Notes: a model not told the origin generated them from the letters alone. A stretch of DNA of 64,000 bases from Nocardioides daeguensis (GCF_019192965.1 NZ_JAHTKU010000015.1:62001-126000), one strand, 5' to 3'. Counted from the first letter of the stretch, positions 16,695-25,109 are shown. Numbers and translations: made by a program.

Positions 16695-17132
16695 TCAGTG
16701 TCCGGCGAGGAAGCGGATGCCCTGCGTCGTACCGTCCACGATGTCGGAGACGTGGGCCTGGAAGCCCGGGCAGGTGGTGATGTCGTGGGCGCGGCACTCC
16801 AGCGCGTGCTTCGTCATGTGCCGCGACCGCTCCAGCTCGGCCTGGCGCCGGTCGAGCTCGTCGAGATGGGCGCGCAGCGCGTCCCGGCGACCCTCCACCG
16901 AGGCGTCGACGAGGGTGCGGATCTGGTCCAGGCTCATCCCCGACGCCTTGCTGGCGAGGATCGCGGCGACCCGGTAGGCGTCGTCCTCGCCGTAGACCCG
17001 GCGGCCCGCGGAGTCGCGCTCCGGGTGCAGCAGCCCCTTGTCCTCCCAGTGCCGCAGCACGTGGGTCTCGAGCTCGAAGCGTGCGGCCAGCTCTCCCACG
17101 GACCACCGGATGTTCCGGGTACTTGACTTCAT
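16695..17132 (-). CDS. MerR family regulator with C-terminal cysteines
   Basis: 145 residues from ATG 17132 (GTG 17138 is an in-frame alternative). The MerR head is clear: WSVGELAARFELETHVLRHWEDKGLL and GRRVYGEDDAYRVAAIL, then a long dimer helix and a tail with two Cys in ECRAHDITTCPGF. Such cysteines in this group may sense metal or redox, but no cognate metal is evident. It is divergent from the flavin reductase; the start codons of both genes lie in the arms of one palindrome. It probably activates the reductase by untwisting a promoter with a 19-base spacer, as MerR proteins do. Confidence 0.88.
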   Translation of the reverse strand: MKSSTRNIRWSVGELAARFELETHVLRHWEDKGLLHPERDSAGRRVYGEDDAYRVAAILASKASGMSLDQIRTLVDASVEGRRDALRAHLDELDRRQAELERSRHMTKHALECRAHDITTCPGFQAHVSDIVDGTTQGIRFLAGH

Positions 17133-17153
17133 GTTCACATGAAGTCACAGGCT
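17123..17153 (+). promoter_or_regulatory. MerR-type promoter/operator with long spacer
   Basis: Perfect inverted repeat TGACTTCATG - TTCA - CATGAAGTCA (17124-17147) sits between a -35 TTGACT (17123-17128) and a -10-like CAGGCT (17148-17153). The spacer is 19 bases, the over-long spacing characteristic of MerR-activated promoters. The predicted start falls at about 17160, which is an ATG. Confidence 0.65.
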
Positions 17154-17159
17154 GGGCGC

Positions 17160-18104
17160 ATGATCAACTCCCACCCCTCCTCGAAGCCGTACGACGTCGC
17201 CGTGGTCGGTGCCGGGTCCGCCGGTCTCCAGGCCGCCCAGACCCTCGGCCGGATGCACCGCTCGACCGTCGTCATCGGCACCGACCGCTACCGCAACGAC
17301 CCGACCGGCCACATGCACAACTTCCTCGGCCACGACGGCGCCCCGCCGGCCGAGCTGCGGCTCGCGGCCCGCAAGGACGCCGAGGCGTACGACGACGTGC
17401 GCTTCCTCGACGCCGTCGGCGCCGGCGTCACCCGGATCACCGGCGGGCTCGGCGACTTCCTCCTCGAGGTCGAGCGCGAGGAGCCGGTCCGTGCGCGGCG
17501 GGTGCTGCTCGCCACCGGCGTCCGCGACACCCTCCCCGACGTCCCGGGGATCGCCGAGAGCTTCGGGGCCCTCGTGGCGCACTGCCCGTTCTGCCACGGC
17601 CACGAGTACGCCGGCACCCGGGTCGGCATCCTCGGCTCCGCGCCGCACGTCGCCGCGATGGCGTCGATGCTCCAGCCGATCGCCGAGGACCGGGTGGTGC
17701 TGACCAACGGCGAGGCGCTCGACGAGGCCACCGCCGGCCACCTGGCCGCACTGGGCGCCAGGGTCGTCACGGACCCGCTGGTCGCCGTACGCGAGGAGTG
17801 TGCGGGACTCGTCGTGGCCCTGGCCGGGGGCGCGGAGCTCGCGCTGGGCGGGCTGCTCGTGAAGACCGAGTGGAAGCAGGCAGCGCCCTTCGTCGGCCAG
17901 CTCGGGTTGGAGCTGTCGGACGTGGGGGCCGTGGTGGTCGACGCGTTCGGCCGCACCAGCGTCCCGGGCGTCTACGCCGCCGGCGACCTCGCCCAGGGGC
18001 CCGGGCTCCCGATGCCGATGGCGTCGGTGCTCGTCGCCGCAGCCGCCGGGATGATGGCGGCCGCGGCGTGCGTGCAGGACGCGGCCCTCGCCCGGCTCTC
18101 CTGA
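17160..18104 (+). CDS. Thioredoxin reductase-like FAD/NAD(P) oxidoreductase
   Basis: 314 residues from ATG 17160 (ATG 17139 gives 321). FAD-binding VVGAGSAG at about 15-22, the redox-active CPFC at 142-145 inside HCPFCHGHEY, an NAD(P) loop GILGSAPHV, and a C-terminal GVYAAGDLAQGP FAD block. Architecture equals TrxR-like low-molecular-weight flavoproteins. The partner could be a thioredoxin, mycoredoxin or bacillithiol/mycothiol disulfide, and none is adjacent. Start 17160 is preferred because the MerR-type promoter predicts transcription beginning there, giving a leaderless mRNA. The MerR protein is its likely regulator. Confidence 0.87.
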   Translation: MINSHPSSKPYDVAVVGAGSAGLQAAQTLGRMHRSTVVIGTDRYRNDPTGHMHNFLGHDGAPPAELRLAARKDAEAYDDVRFLDAVGAGVTRITGGLGDFLLEVEREEPVRARRVLLATGVRDTLPDVPGIAESFGALVAHCPFCHGHEYAGTRVGILGSAPHVAAMASMLQPIAEDRVVLTNGEALDEATAGHLAALGARVVTDPLVAVREECAGLVVALAGGAELALGGLLVKTEWKQAAPFVGQLGLELSDVGAVVVDAFGRTSVPGVYAAGDLAQGPGLPMPMASVLVAAAAGMMAAAACVQDAALARLS

Positions 18105-18300
18105 CCACGGCAGGGCGGCCGTCGCGGGAAGCGAGGGCGACGGAGCGCAGAGAGCGAGGAACGAGCGACCGGAGCGGAGGAGCCGAGACTTTCCGCGAGC
18201 CGCCCGTCTTGCCGCCACGCGAACGTGACCATCTCATCGAGGCAACTGCGTGCGCGGCAGCGCGGCGCGAGGAACGAGCGACGCGCTCGCGCCATCGAGC
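18105..18300. repeat. Intergenic low-complexity stretch with exact 16-base repeats
   Basis: Purine-rich, GAGCG-type sequence without a credible gene. GCGAGGAACGAGCGAC occurs twice exactly (18154-18169 and 18267-18282). Thirteen bases of it (GCGAGGAACGAGC) recur inside the M3 peptidase gene at 33500-33512 (opposite strand). This looks like degraded copies of a short interspersed repeat. Confidence 0.6.
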
Positions 18301-18870
18301 TCAGTACCAGCCGGTGCGCTCGGAGTGCTCCCACGCCTTCTGCACGTTGCCGTAGCGCGCGGCGATGTAGGCCAGGCCCCACCGGATCTGGGTCTCGGGG
18401 TTGGTGCGCCAGTCGCTGCCGACGACCGCCATCTTGGCGCCGGGCAGCGACTGCGGGATGCCGTAGGCGCCGGAGCTGCGGTTCTCGGCGAGGTGGTTCC
18501 AGCCGGACTCGCGCTGCCACAGCGCGTCGAGGTAGGGCCACTGGTCGGCGGGGAAGCCGAACTCGATCAGCTCGCGGTACCCGAGGCCGCGGTTCGACGC
18601 CGGGTCGACCTCGGTGGGCACGATCACCGGCGGCAGCCTCTTCGCGATCCGCTCGGCCCGCCGGGCCAGCGCCGCCATGATCTCGGGCGTCGGTACGTCG
18701 ACCCGGGCGCCCGAGCGCGAGGGCTCGACCCCGCGCGGGCTCGGCGTGGGCGTCGCCGAGGTGGTGACGGCCGGCTCGGCAGCCGGCGCCGGCGTGCTGC
18801 CGCAGGCGCTCAGCAGCAGCGCGCCCGCTGCCAGTGCAGCGGCCACCGCCCAGCGAAGCCCACCCCCCAT
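18301..18870 (-). CDS. Lipoprotein with SLT-type transglycosylase domain
   Basis: 189 residues. Lipoprotein signal with lipobox LLLSACG (Cys at about 23), then a Pro/Ala/Thr-rich linker to about residue 55. The C-terminal domain has LDALWQRESGWNHLAENRSSGAYGIPQSLPG: the Glu of RESGW is the expected catalytic acid of the lysozyme-like fold, and SSGAYGIPQ matches the SLT/aggregation-promoting factor group. It probably cleaves peptidoglycan glycan strands outside the membrane. Its start lies 16 bases after the helicase stop, so it may be read from the helicase transcript. Little else can be said of specificity. Confidence 0.87.
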   Translation of the reverse strand: MGGGLRWAVAAALAAGALLLSACGSTPAPAAEPAVTTSATPTPSPRGVEPSRSGARVDVPTPEIMAALARRAERIAKRLPPVIVPTEVDPASNRGLGYRELIEFGFPADQWPYLDALWQRESGWNHLAENRSSGAYGIPQSLPGAKMAVVGSDWRTNPETQIRWGLAYIAARYGNVQKAWEHSERTGWY

Positions 18871-18886
18871 GGGGATCGAGGGTAGG

Positions 18887-20626
18887 TCAGTCGCGGGGCT
18901 TGCGCGAGCGGCTCGGCGGGCCGAAGTCCTTGGCCAGCTCGATCAGCTTGCCGCTGATCCGGGTCGCCTTGAGCCGCTCCCACTGGTCGGCGGTCAGCTG
19001 CGCGGGCAGCTCGACGATCGAGTAGTCGGGCCGGATCGTGATCTTGCCGAAGTCGCGGCGGTCGAGGCCACCCTCGTTGGCGAGGGCGCCGACGATCTGG
19101 CGCGGCTCGACGCGGTGCCGCTTGCCGACCTGGATCTTGTACGACGCGAAGCTGCCGCCCGAGCGCGGCGCCCGGTCGCGACCGCCCCGCTCGCCCCGGT
19201 CGCGGTCGCCACCCCGGCGCTCGCCCCGGTCACCGCGGTCGCCCCGGTCGTCGTACTCGCGACGGGGACGACGCTCCGGCTCCGGCTCCTCCTCGAGCAG
19301 CAGCGGGGTGTCGCCCTGCAGTGCGATGGCGAGCGCGGCGGCGACGTCGGCCTCGGGCACGTCGTGCTCGCGGACGTAGTGACCGACGACGTCGCGGAAG
19401 AAGTCGATCTGCGGCGACTCGAGCGCCGCGGTGATCCGGTCGTCGAAGCGGCTGAGCCGCGACTCGTTGATCGCCTCGACGTTGGGCAGCTGCATCTGCT
19501 CCAGCGTGGAGCGGGTGGCCTTCTCGATGTGCTTGAGGAGGTAGCGCTCGCGCGGGGTGATGAAGGAGACCGCGTCACCGCTGCGCCCGGCGCGGCCGGT
19601 GCGGCCGATCCGGTGCACGTAGGCCTCGGTGTCGGTGGGGATGTCGTAGTTGAAGACGTGGCTGATCCGGGGCACGTCGATGCCGCGGGCCGCGACGTCG
19701 GTGGCGACCAGGATGTCGAGCTTGCCGTCCTTGAGCTGGTTGACGGTCCGCTCGCGCTGCGCCTGGACGATGTCGCCGTTGATCGCGGCGGCGCTGTAGC
19801 CACGGGCACGCAGCTTCTCGGCCAGCGTCTCGGTCTCGTTCTTGGTGCGCACGAAGACGATCGCGCCCTCGAAGTTCTCGACCTCGAGGATCCGGGTCAG
19901 CGCGTCGACCTTCTGCGGGTAGCTGACCATCAGGTAGCGCTGCTTGATGTTCTCGGCGGTCCGGGTCTTGCGCTCGATCGCGATCTCGACCGGGTTCTTC
20001 AGGTACTGCGCCGACAGCGACTTGATCTGCTTCGGCATGGTCGCCGAGAACAGCGCCACCTGCTTGCCGGCCGGGGTGTCGGCGAGGATCGTCTCGACGT
20101 CCTCCGCGAAGCCCATGTTGAGCATCTCGTCGGCCTCGTCGAGGACCAGGAAGCGCAGCTCGGTGAGGTCGAGCGTGCCCTTCTCCAGGTGGTCCATGAT
20201 CCGGCCCGGGGTACCGACGACGACGTGGACACCGCGCCGCAGGGCAGACAGCTGGACGCCGTACCCCTGGCCGCCGTAGACGGGGAGCACGTGGACGCCG
20301 CGCAGGTTGGCGGCGTACTTCTCGAACGCCTCGCACACCTGGAGCGCGAGCTCGCGGGTCGGCGCGAGGACCAGCGCCTGCGGCGTCTTCTGCGACAGGT
20401 CGAGCTGGTCGAGGATCGGCAGCGCGAACGCCGCGGTCTTGCCGGTGCCGGTCTGGGCCAGGCCCATCACGTCGCGACCCTCGAGCAGGTGCGGGATGGT
20501 CTCGGCCTGGATCGCGGACGGCGACTCGTAGCCGATGTCCTTGAGGGCCTTGAGGATGCGGTCACCGAGACCGAGGTCGGCGAAGGTGGCGGGCTGGTCC
20601 GCGGCGTCACTGGCAAGGTCACTCAC
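18887..20626 (-). CDS. deaD: DEAD-box RNA helicase with DbpA-type RNA-binding domain
   Basis: 579 residues. Helicase core: Q-motif about 14-41, motif I AQTGTGKT at 57-64, PTRELA, DEAD as VLDEADEML, SAT, and the second RecA domain with HRIGRTGRAGR. After a flexible tail very rich in Arg, Gly and Asp (about 450-505), the C-terminal domain (about 506-570, KIQVGKRHRVEPRQIVGAL) is the DbpA/CsdA RNA-binding fold. This is the CsdA/DeaD type involved in cold growth, ribosome assembly and mRNA turnover. It stands alone, divergent from the secreted nuclease-like gene; the SLT lipoprotein follows closely. Confidence 0.95.
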   Translation of the reverse strand: MSDLASDAADQPATFADLGLGDRILKALKDIGYESPSAIQAETIPHLLEGRDVMGLAQTGTGKTAAFALPILDQLDLSQKTPQALVLAPTRELALQVCEAFEKYAANLRGVHVLPVYGGQGYGVQLSALRRGVHVVVGTPGRIMDHLEKGTLDLTELRFLVLDEADEMLNMGFAEDVETILADTPAGKQVALFSATMPKQIKSLSAQYLKNPVEIAIERKTRTAENIKQRYLMVSYPQKVDALTRILEVENFEGAIVFVRTKNETETLAEKLRARGYSAAAINGDIVQAQRERTVNQLKDGKLDILVATDVAARGIDVPRISHVFNYDIPTDTEAYVHRIGRTGRAGRSGDAVSFITPRERYLLKHIEKATRSTLEQMQLPNVEAINESRLSRFDDRITAALESPQIDFFRDVVGHYVREHDVPEADVAAALAIALQGDTPLLLEEEPEPERRPRREYDDRGDRGDRGERRGGDRDRGERGGRDRAPRSGGSFASYKIQVGKRHRVEPRQIVGALANEGGLDRRDFGKITIRPDYSIVELPAQLTADQWERLKATRISGKLIELAKDFGPPSRSRKPRD

Positions 20627-20796
20627 CCGTCAAGACTAGTGCCGTCAAGCGCGCAGGGCGTGATCCTCGTCGCGGTGCGCTGGGTCACGGCGGATTGAAC
20701 GACCCGCAATCTGGTAAGGACGGCCTGTAATGCCGCAAGGTCGTCAACCGCTGTCACCTCGGCATACGGTCATGCTCCGCGACGAGAAAGCTCCCC

Positions 20797-22290
20797 ATGA
20801 CACCCGACACCACTCCCCGCCGCCTGCGGCGGCTGCTGCTCGCGGCGATCGCCGTCCTCCTGTGCACCACCGGCCTCGTCGCCGGGTTCGCCGAGCCCGC
20901 GAGCGCCGCGCCCAAGCCGGCGAGGGTGAAGGGCGTCAAGCTCACCAAGCCTCGCGTCGACGGCACGACCGCGTCGTTCAAGGTGAAGTGGAAGCGCGCG
21001 TCCCGCGCGACGTCGTACAAGGTGAAGTGGAAGGCCCCCGGCGGCAAGGCCCACAAGGACCGCACCCGCCTCACGTCGCTGACGATCAAGGGGCTCGCGC
21101 AGGGCACCGACTACTGCGTGAAGGTGCGTGCCTACAACGGCAAGCGCAAGGGCAAGTGGTCCAAGAACCGGTGCCGTACGACGGCGCAGCTCGCCCAGGT
21201 GCAGCCGGTATGGGTCGACCGGCAGCAGGCCCAGGGGGCGACGGTGGCGCTGACGTTCCGCTGGAACGAGGTTCCCGGCGCGACGTCCTACGACTTCGAC
21301 TACCTCGGCAACGAGAACCCGATCCAGGGCGCGAAGAACACGAAGCGGGTCACCGTGCGGGGAACCGGCAGCGGCGTTGCCAGTCTGACCCTCGGCGGCT
21401 TCGACCCGGGGCGGATCTACTGCTTCCAGGTCCGCCCCTCCGGTCCGCGGGGCGTGGGGGCGTTCGGCACCGCGGGCTGCAAGTACACGACGCCGCTCGG
21501 ACGGACCGGCGGCGCGGTCACGGCGGACATGATGACCTGGAACGTGTGTGCCAACGTGTGCGACGGATGGGACGTCCGCGAGTCCCTCATCCGGGACCGG
21601 ATCAACGAGCTGCACCCGGACGCGGTCGCGATCCAGGAGGCTCCCAACGTCGAGTACGACAACCTGGAGCCGAGCCCTGAATACAGCCGCGCCTGCAAGG
21701 TCGGGGACGGTTACGGCAAGGACTGGCGCAATCAGACGCTGTTCGTTCGTGACGACAAGTTCACGGTCACCGGCACCCCTGGCGGCCTGCGGTTCCCGAA
21801 CGTGACCCACGGAGGCTGCTGGGCGAAGGTCAAGGACTCCACTACGCAGAAGGAGGTTGTTCTCGCAAGCATCCACCTGGTCAACCCCGGCTGGAACAAC
21901 GGTTCCGGCTCCGACGCCATGCGCCGGGACGAGATGGACCTGTTCTGGGCCGCCGTCAGCGCCTATGCCGGCGGCCTCCCGATCTTGGTCGCAGGCGACT
22001 TCAACTCCACCCGAAACAACAAAAGGGACGCGCCCCGCGAGGTGCTGAACTCCGCCCTCCATGACGACGCCTACGACGTCGCTGAAACGTGGGCCACGTT
22101 GCCCTACCTCAACTCGTGGAACGGCTGGCGCAACCCGCCCCCGCAGTCCTGGCGCTGGGGTGAGCACGTGGACCGGATCTTCGCGCCGCCGGCGGCCCGC
22201 GTCACCAGTTGGCGGATGGAGCAGCCCATCGGCGGCGGAATCCAGCTCTCCGACCACTCCCCTGTCCGGGTGACGGTCGAGATCCCCTGA
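20797..22290 (+). CDS. Secreted endonuclease/exonuclease/phosphatase domain protein with two Fn3-like domains
   Basis: 497 residues. Signal peptide with LLLAAIAVLLCTTGLVAGF and cleavage near ASAA-AP (about 38). Two fibronectin III-like domains follow (about 42-130 with ATSYKVKWK and TDYCVKVRAYN; about 140-235 with ATSYDFDYL and YCFQVRP). The EEP catalytic domain is about 245-497, with metal and active-site blocks MTWNVC, AIQEAP, LVAGDFNS and SDHSPV. It could be an extracellular DNase or a phosphodiesterase of lipid type; the EEP fold does not tell. Base composition is less extreme than that of the neighbours (stretches such as aaacaacaaaag), hinting at transfer. It is followed by a palindromic repeat. 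Confidence 0.87.
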   Translation: MTPDTTPRRLRRLLLAAIAVLLCTTGLVAGFAEPASAAPKPARVKGVKLTKPRVDGTTASFKVKWKRASRATSYKVKWKAPGGKAHKDRTRLTSLTIKGLAQGTDYCVKVRAYNGKRKGKWSKNRCRTTAQLAQVQPVWVDRQQAQGATVALTFRWNEVPGATSYDFDYLGNENPIQGAKNTKRVTVRGTGSGVASLTLGGFDPGRIYCFQVRPSGPRGVGAFGTAGCKYTTPLGRTGGAVTADMMTWNVCANVCDGWDVRESLIRDRINELHPDAVAIQEAPNVEYDNLEPSPEYSRACKVGDGYGKDWRNQTLFVRDDKFTVTGTPGGLRFPNVTHGGCWAKVKDSTTQKEVVLASIHLVNPGWNNGSGSDAMRRDEMDLFWAAVSAYAGGLPILVAGDFNSTRNNKRDAPREVLNSALHDDAYDVAETWATLPYLNSWNGWRNPPPQSWRWGEHVDRIFAPPAARVTSWRMEQPIGGGIQLSDHSPVRVTVEIP

Positions 22291-22302
22291 CCCTGCACCG
22301 AG

Positions 22303-22355
22303 CCCCATGCGAACTGGTCGCTGAAACGGCGAATCAACGACCAGTTCGCATGGGG
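22303..22355. repeat. Palindromic repeat, family A copy 1
   Basis: Perfect 18-base arms beginning CCCCATGCGAACTGG (22303-22320 and 22338-22355) around a 17-base loop ctgaaacggcgaatcaa. It lies between the convergent ends of the secreted nuclease gene and glmS. A diverged relative is at 54961-55023. Confidence 0.8.
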
Positions 22356-22360
22356 TGCGC

Positions 22361-24217
22361 TCACTCCACGGTGACGGACTTCGCCAGGTTGCGCGGCTTG
22401 TCGATGTCGTGACCCAGCTCCAGGGCGGCGTGGTAGGCGAGCACCTGCAGCGGGATGGTCAGCAGGATCGGGTCGAGCTCGCGCTCGTTGCGGGGGACGT
22501 CGATCCGCCCGGCCACGATGCCCTCGAGGTCGCCGAGATCCACGCTCTCGTGGGTGATCACGACGAGCGGGCCGCCCCGGGCCGCGATCTCGTGCAGCGC
22601 CGCGACGTTGCGCTCGACCAGCTCGTCGTCGGGGACGATGGCGACCGTCGGCACCTCGGGCGAGATCAACGCGAGCGGGCCGTGCTTGAGCTCGCTGGTC
22701 TGGTAGGCCTCCGCGTGGCGGTAGGTGATCTCCTTGAACTTCTGCGCGCCCTCGCGCGCGACCGGGAAGCCGCGGACCCGGCCGATGAAGAACAGGCTCT
22801 CCGCCTCCGCGAGCCGCTTGGCGACCAGGGCCAGGTCGGCCTCGGTGGCGAGCACCTGGTCGATCTGCTCGGGGATCCGGGTCAGGCCGGCGATCAGCCG
22901 CTTGCCGTCGGCGATGGACAGGTCGCGGACCCGGCCGAGCTGGACGGCGAGCATGCCGAACGCGAGGAACATGTTGGTCAGCGCCTTGGTCGAGGCGACG
23001 GCGACCTCGGGGCCCGAGTGCAGGTAGATGCCGCCGTCGACCTGGCGCGCGATCGCCGAGCCGACCACGTTGACCAGCCCGATCACCCGGCCGCCCTTGC
23101 GCTGGATCTCCTGCACGGCCAGCAGCGTGTCGATGGTCTCGCCGGACTGGCTCACGGCGACGTAGAGGGTGTCGGGCTCCACGATCGGGTTGCGATAGCG
23201 GAACTCGCTCGCGGCCTCGGCGTCGGCGGGGATCCGCGCCAGCTCCTCGATGAGCGAGGCGCCCATCTGGCCGACGTAGTACGCCGATCCGCAGCCCAGG
23301 ATCTTGACCCGGCGGATCGCGCGCAGCTCGCGTGCGTCGAGGTTGAGGCCACCGAGGTGGCCGGTGCCGAAGCGCTCGTCGAGGCGACCACGCAGCACGG
23401 CCTCGGCGCACGCCGGCTGCTCGAGCAGCTCCTTGTGCATGAACGAGTCGTGCTCGCCGGCGTCGTACGCCTCGGGGTCGATGTCGACCTCCTTGGCGCG
23501 GCGGTCGGTGGCCGTGAGACCGGGGCGGCCGGTGCCCTCGATGCTCCCCAGCGCGTACGTCGTGAAGCCGCCGGCGGTGATCGTGGCCATCTCACCGTCG
23601 TCGAGGTGGGCGAGCGTGGTCGTGTACCGCACGAGCGCCGCGAGGTCGGAGGCGACGTGCATCTCGTGGTCGCCGACGCCGATGATCAGCGGGCTGCCGT
23701 TGCGGGCGACGACCAGTCGGTCGGGGAAGTCGGCGTGGGCGACCGCGATGCCGTAGGTGCCCTCGATCCGGCCGAGCGCCTCGGCGATGCGCTGCTCGAG
23801 GGTCTTCGCGCTCGAGCGGGCGACCAGGTGGGCGAGCACCTCGGTGTCGGTGTCGGAGGCGAGGACGACGCCCTCGGCGGTGAGCTCGGCGCGCAGCGCG
23901 GCGGCGTTGTCGATGATGCCGTTGTGCACGACCGCGACCCGGCCGGCCTCGTCGGTGTGGGGATGTGCGTTGGCGTCGGTGGCGGGGCCGTGGGTCGCCC
24001 AGCGGGTGTGGCCGATCCCGATCTTGCCGCCGAACCGCTTGGGCAACCCGTCGGCGAGGTCACGGACCCGGCCGGCCTGCTTGGCCACCTTGAGCCCACT
24101 GCCGCCGAGGACGGCGAGGCCCGCGGAGTCGTACCCGCGGTGCTCGAGCCGGGTCAGTCCCTCCAGCAGCAGCGGCGCCGCCTGCTGGGTGCCGATGTAG
24201 CCGACGATCCCGCACAT
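22361..24217 (-). CDS. glmS: Glutamine-fructose-6-phosphate aminotransferase
   Basis: Makes glucosamine 6-phosphate from fructose 6-phosphate and glutamine, the entry step to UDP-GlcNAc and peptidoglycan. 618 residues from ATG 24217, where MCGIVGYIG places the nucleophile Cys2 for glutamine hydrolysis. The Ntn amidotransferase domain contains TRWATHGPATDANAHPH. Two SIS isomerase domains follow (GCGSAYYVGQMGASL, SQSGETIDTL), ending KSVTVE. An AGGGAGA ribosome binding site precedes the start. Only 40 bases separate it from the upstream small gene, too little for a glmS ribozyme. Confidence 0.96.
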   Translation of the reverse strand: MCGIVGYIGTQQAAPLLLEGLTRLEHRGYDSAGLAVLGGSGLKVAKQAGRVRDLADGLPKRFGGKIGIGHTRWATHGPATDANAHPHTDEAGRVAVVHNGIIDNAAALRAELTAEGVVLASDTDTEVLAHLVARSSAKTLEQRIAEALGRIEGTYGIAVAHADFPDRLVVARNGSPLIIGVGDHEMHVASDLAALVRYTTTLAHLDDGEMATITAGGFTTYALGSIEGTGRPGLTATDRRAKEVDIDPEAYDAGEHDSFMHKELLEQPACAEAVLRGRLDERFGTGHLGGLNLDARELRAIRRVKILGCGSAYYVGQMGASLIEELARIPADAEAASEFRYRNPIVEPDTLYVAVSQSGETIDTLLAVQEIQRKGGRVIGLVNVVGSAIARQVDGGIYLHSGPEVAVASTKALTNMFLAFGMLAVQLGRVRDLSIADGKRLIAGLTRIPEQIDQVLATEADLALVAKRLAEAESLFFIGRVRGFPVAREGAQKFKEITYRHAEAYQTSELKHGPLALISPEVPTVAIVPDDELVERNVAALHEIAARGGPLVVITHESVDLGDLEGIVAGRIDVPRNERELDPILLTIPLQVLAYHAALELGHDIDKPRNLAKSVTVE

Positions 24218-24257
24218 GTGTGTCTCCCTGTTCCTTCTGACCGGCCCGGGTGGGGAC

Positions 24258-24536
24258 CTAGCCGTAGATGATCCGGCGGAGCTGGCGTTCCGACAGGTCG
24301 GGAGCCGCGACCACCGTGGTCCGCAGCTCCTCGCGGAGCCGGGCGAAGATGTCGTCGTTCCTCGCGCCGAGCAGCCTGAGCTCGGCGTGCCGCCGCCGGA
24401 CCCAGCCCTCGACCGTCTCGTCGTGGAAGGCGAGGACGTCTTGGACCAGGCGGGTCGCCTCCGCGGGGCCCAGGCCGGTGCTGTCCTGGACGTGCCGCAG
24501 GAGCCGCGGATCGACGTGCACCCGGCGAGCGTGCAC
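24258..24536 (-). CDS. Small conserved-looking protein upstream of glmS
   Basis: 92 residues, not assigned to a family I can name. Mostly helical and charged (16 Arg), with LGPAEATRLVQDVLAFHDETVEGWVRRRHAEL in the middle and the end LSERQLRRIIYG. No membrane segment or signal. The start is GTG 24536 (GTG 24521 also possible). TATGAC at 24550-24545 on the minus strand could be a -10 box for a leaderless mRNA. It precedes glmS by 40 bases and is probably in the same transcript. The ordered RQLRRIIYG tail suggests a real protein rather than a chance frame. Function unknown. Confidence 0.6.
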   Translation of the reverse strand: MHARRVHVDPRLLRHVQDSTGLGPAEATRLVQDVLAFHDETVEGWVRRRHAELRLLGARNDDIFARLREELRTTVVAAPDLSERQLRRIIYG

Positions 24537-24753
24537 CCATCGCAGTCATATCTCAAGTTCTTGCCCGGAATCGGGCAGGAACCGGCGCATTCGGCCGTCC
24601 CGGCTGTCGCCAAGCACAGGTGGAGCGCAGGGGGCTTCCGCGACCGGCCACAGTCCCCCACAGTGGAGCGCGGGAGTGGAAATGGAGCGAAACGGGACGA
24701 CCGGGTGGAGGACGTGCTACCTTGGTGAACACAAGGTGAACAGGAGGTGACCC

Positions 24754-24891
24754 ATGACCGACACGAACATGACCACGCCGCATCTCGAGATGCGCTGGCT
24801 GCCCGTGACCGCCACCGACGGACGCACCCGAATGGAGGCCGTCTGGGTCGAGGTCGGCCAGCCCGCGGCCGCTCACGCGCACGCAGCCTGA
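24754..24891 (+). CDS. 45-residue small protein with its own terminator
   Basis: Short gene with an excellent ribosome binding site (AGGAGGTGA, three bases before the ATG at 24754). The protein begins MTDTNMTTPHLEMRWLPVT and continues with TDGRTRMEAVWVEVGQ, ending PAAAHAHAA: soluble, no membrane segment, beta-strand-like pattern. TACCTT about 35 bases upstream may be the -10 box; between it and the start GGTGAACA occurs twice. A strong terminator hairpin follows 15 bases after the stop. Promoter, ribosome site, frame and terminator together argue for a monocistronic small gene. No function is recognised. Confidence 0.6.
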   Translation: MTDTNMTTPHLEMRWLPVTATDGRTRMEAVWVEVGQPAAAHAHAA

Positions 24892-24906
24892 CGCTCGTCC
24901 GTCTTC

Positions 24907-24941
24907 AGGAAGCCGCTCCCCGAACCGGGGAGCGGCTTCCT
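24907..24941 (+). terminator. Terminator hairpin after the 45-residue gene
   Basis: 16-base perfect arms (AGGAAGCCGCTCCCCG ... CGGGGAGCGGCTTCCT) with a 3-base loop, followed by TGCATTTCCC. Confidence 0.75.
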
Positions 24942-25068
24942 GCATTTCCCGGCGCGCACTTCCCGGGACCCGGGGGCCGCCGCCGGGACTTCACCGGCCG
25001 GCCACCCGCGCGTGACCCGGATCACGCCTTGCCCTGGAATGGTTGCCGTGTCACCATTGGTTACGGTC

Positions 25069-25082
25069 TTTGAAAGTTCAAA
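25069..25082. promoter_or_regulatory. Palindromic operator in front of yceI gene
   Basis: TTTGAA-AG-TTCAAA, 27 bases before the YceI start. A MarR-type or similar small dyad. The half-site differs from the ribA operator (TTTCAA-AC-TTGAAA), so a different regulator is expected. Confidence 0.5.
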
Positions 25083-25109
25083 CAAACCACCACCCCAGGA
25101 GCCAGCACC

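Noticed and set aside
24218..24257. glmS ribozyme
   Set aside because: The gap to the upstream small gene is 40 bases, much too short for the ribozyme, which is known from Firmicutes-type genomes.
25069..25082. Target of the ribA-linked MarR
   Set aside because: Half-sites differ (TTTGAA/TTCAAA against TTTCAA/TTGAAA), so a shared regulator is not supported.
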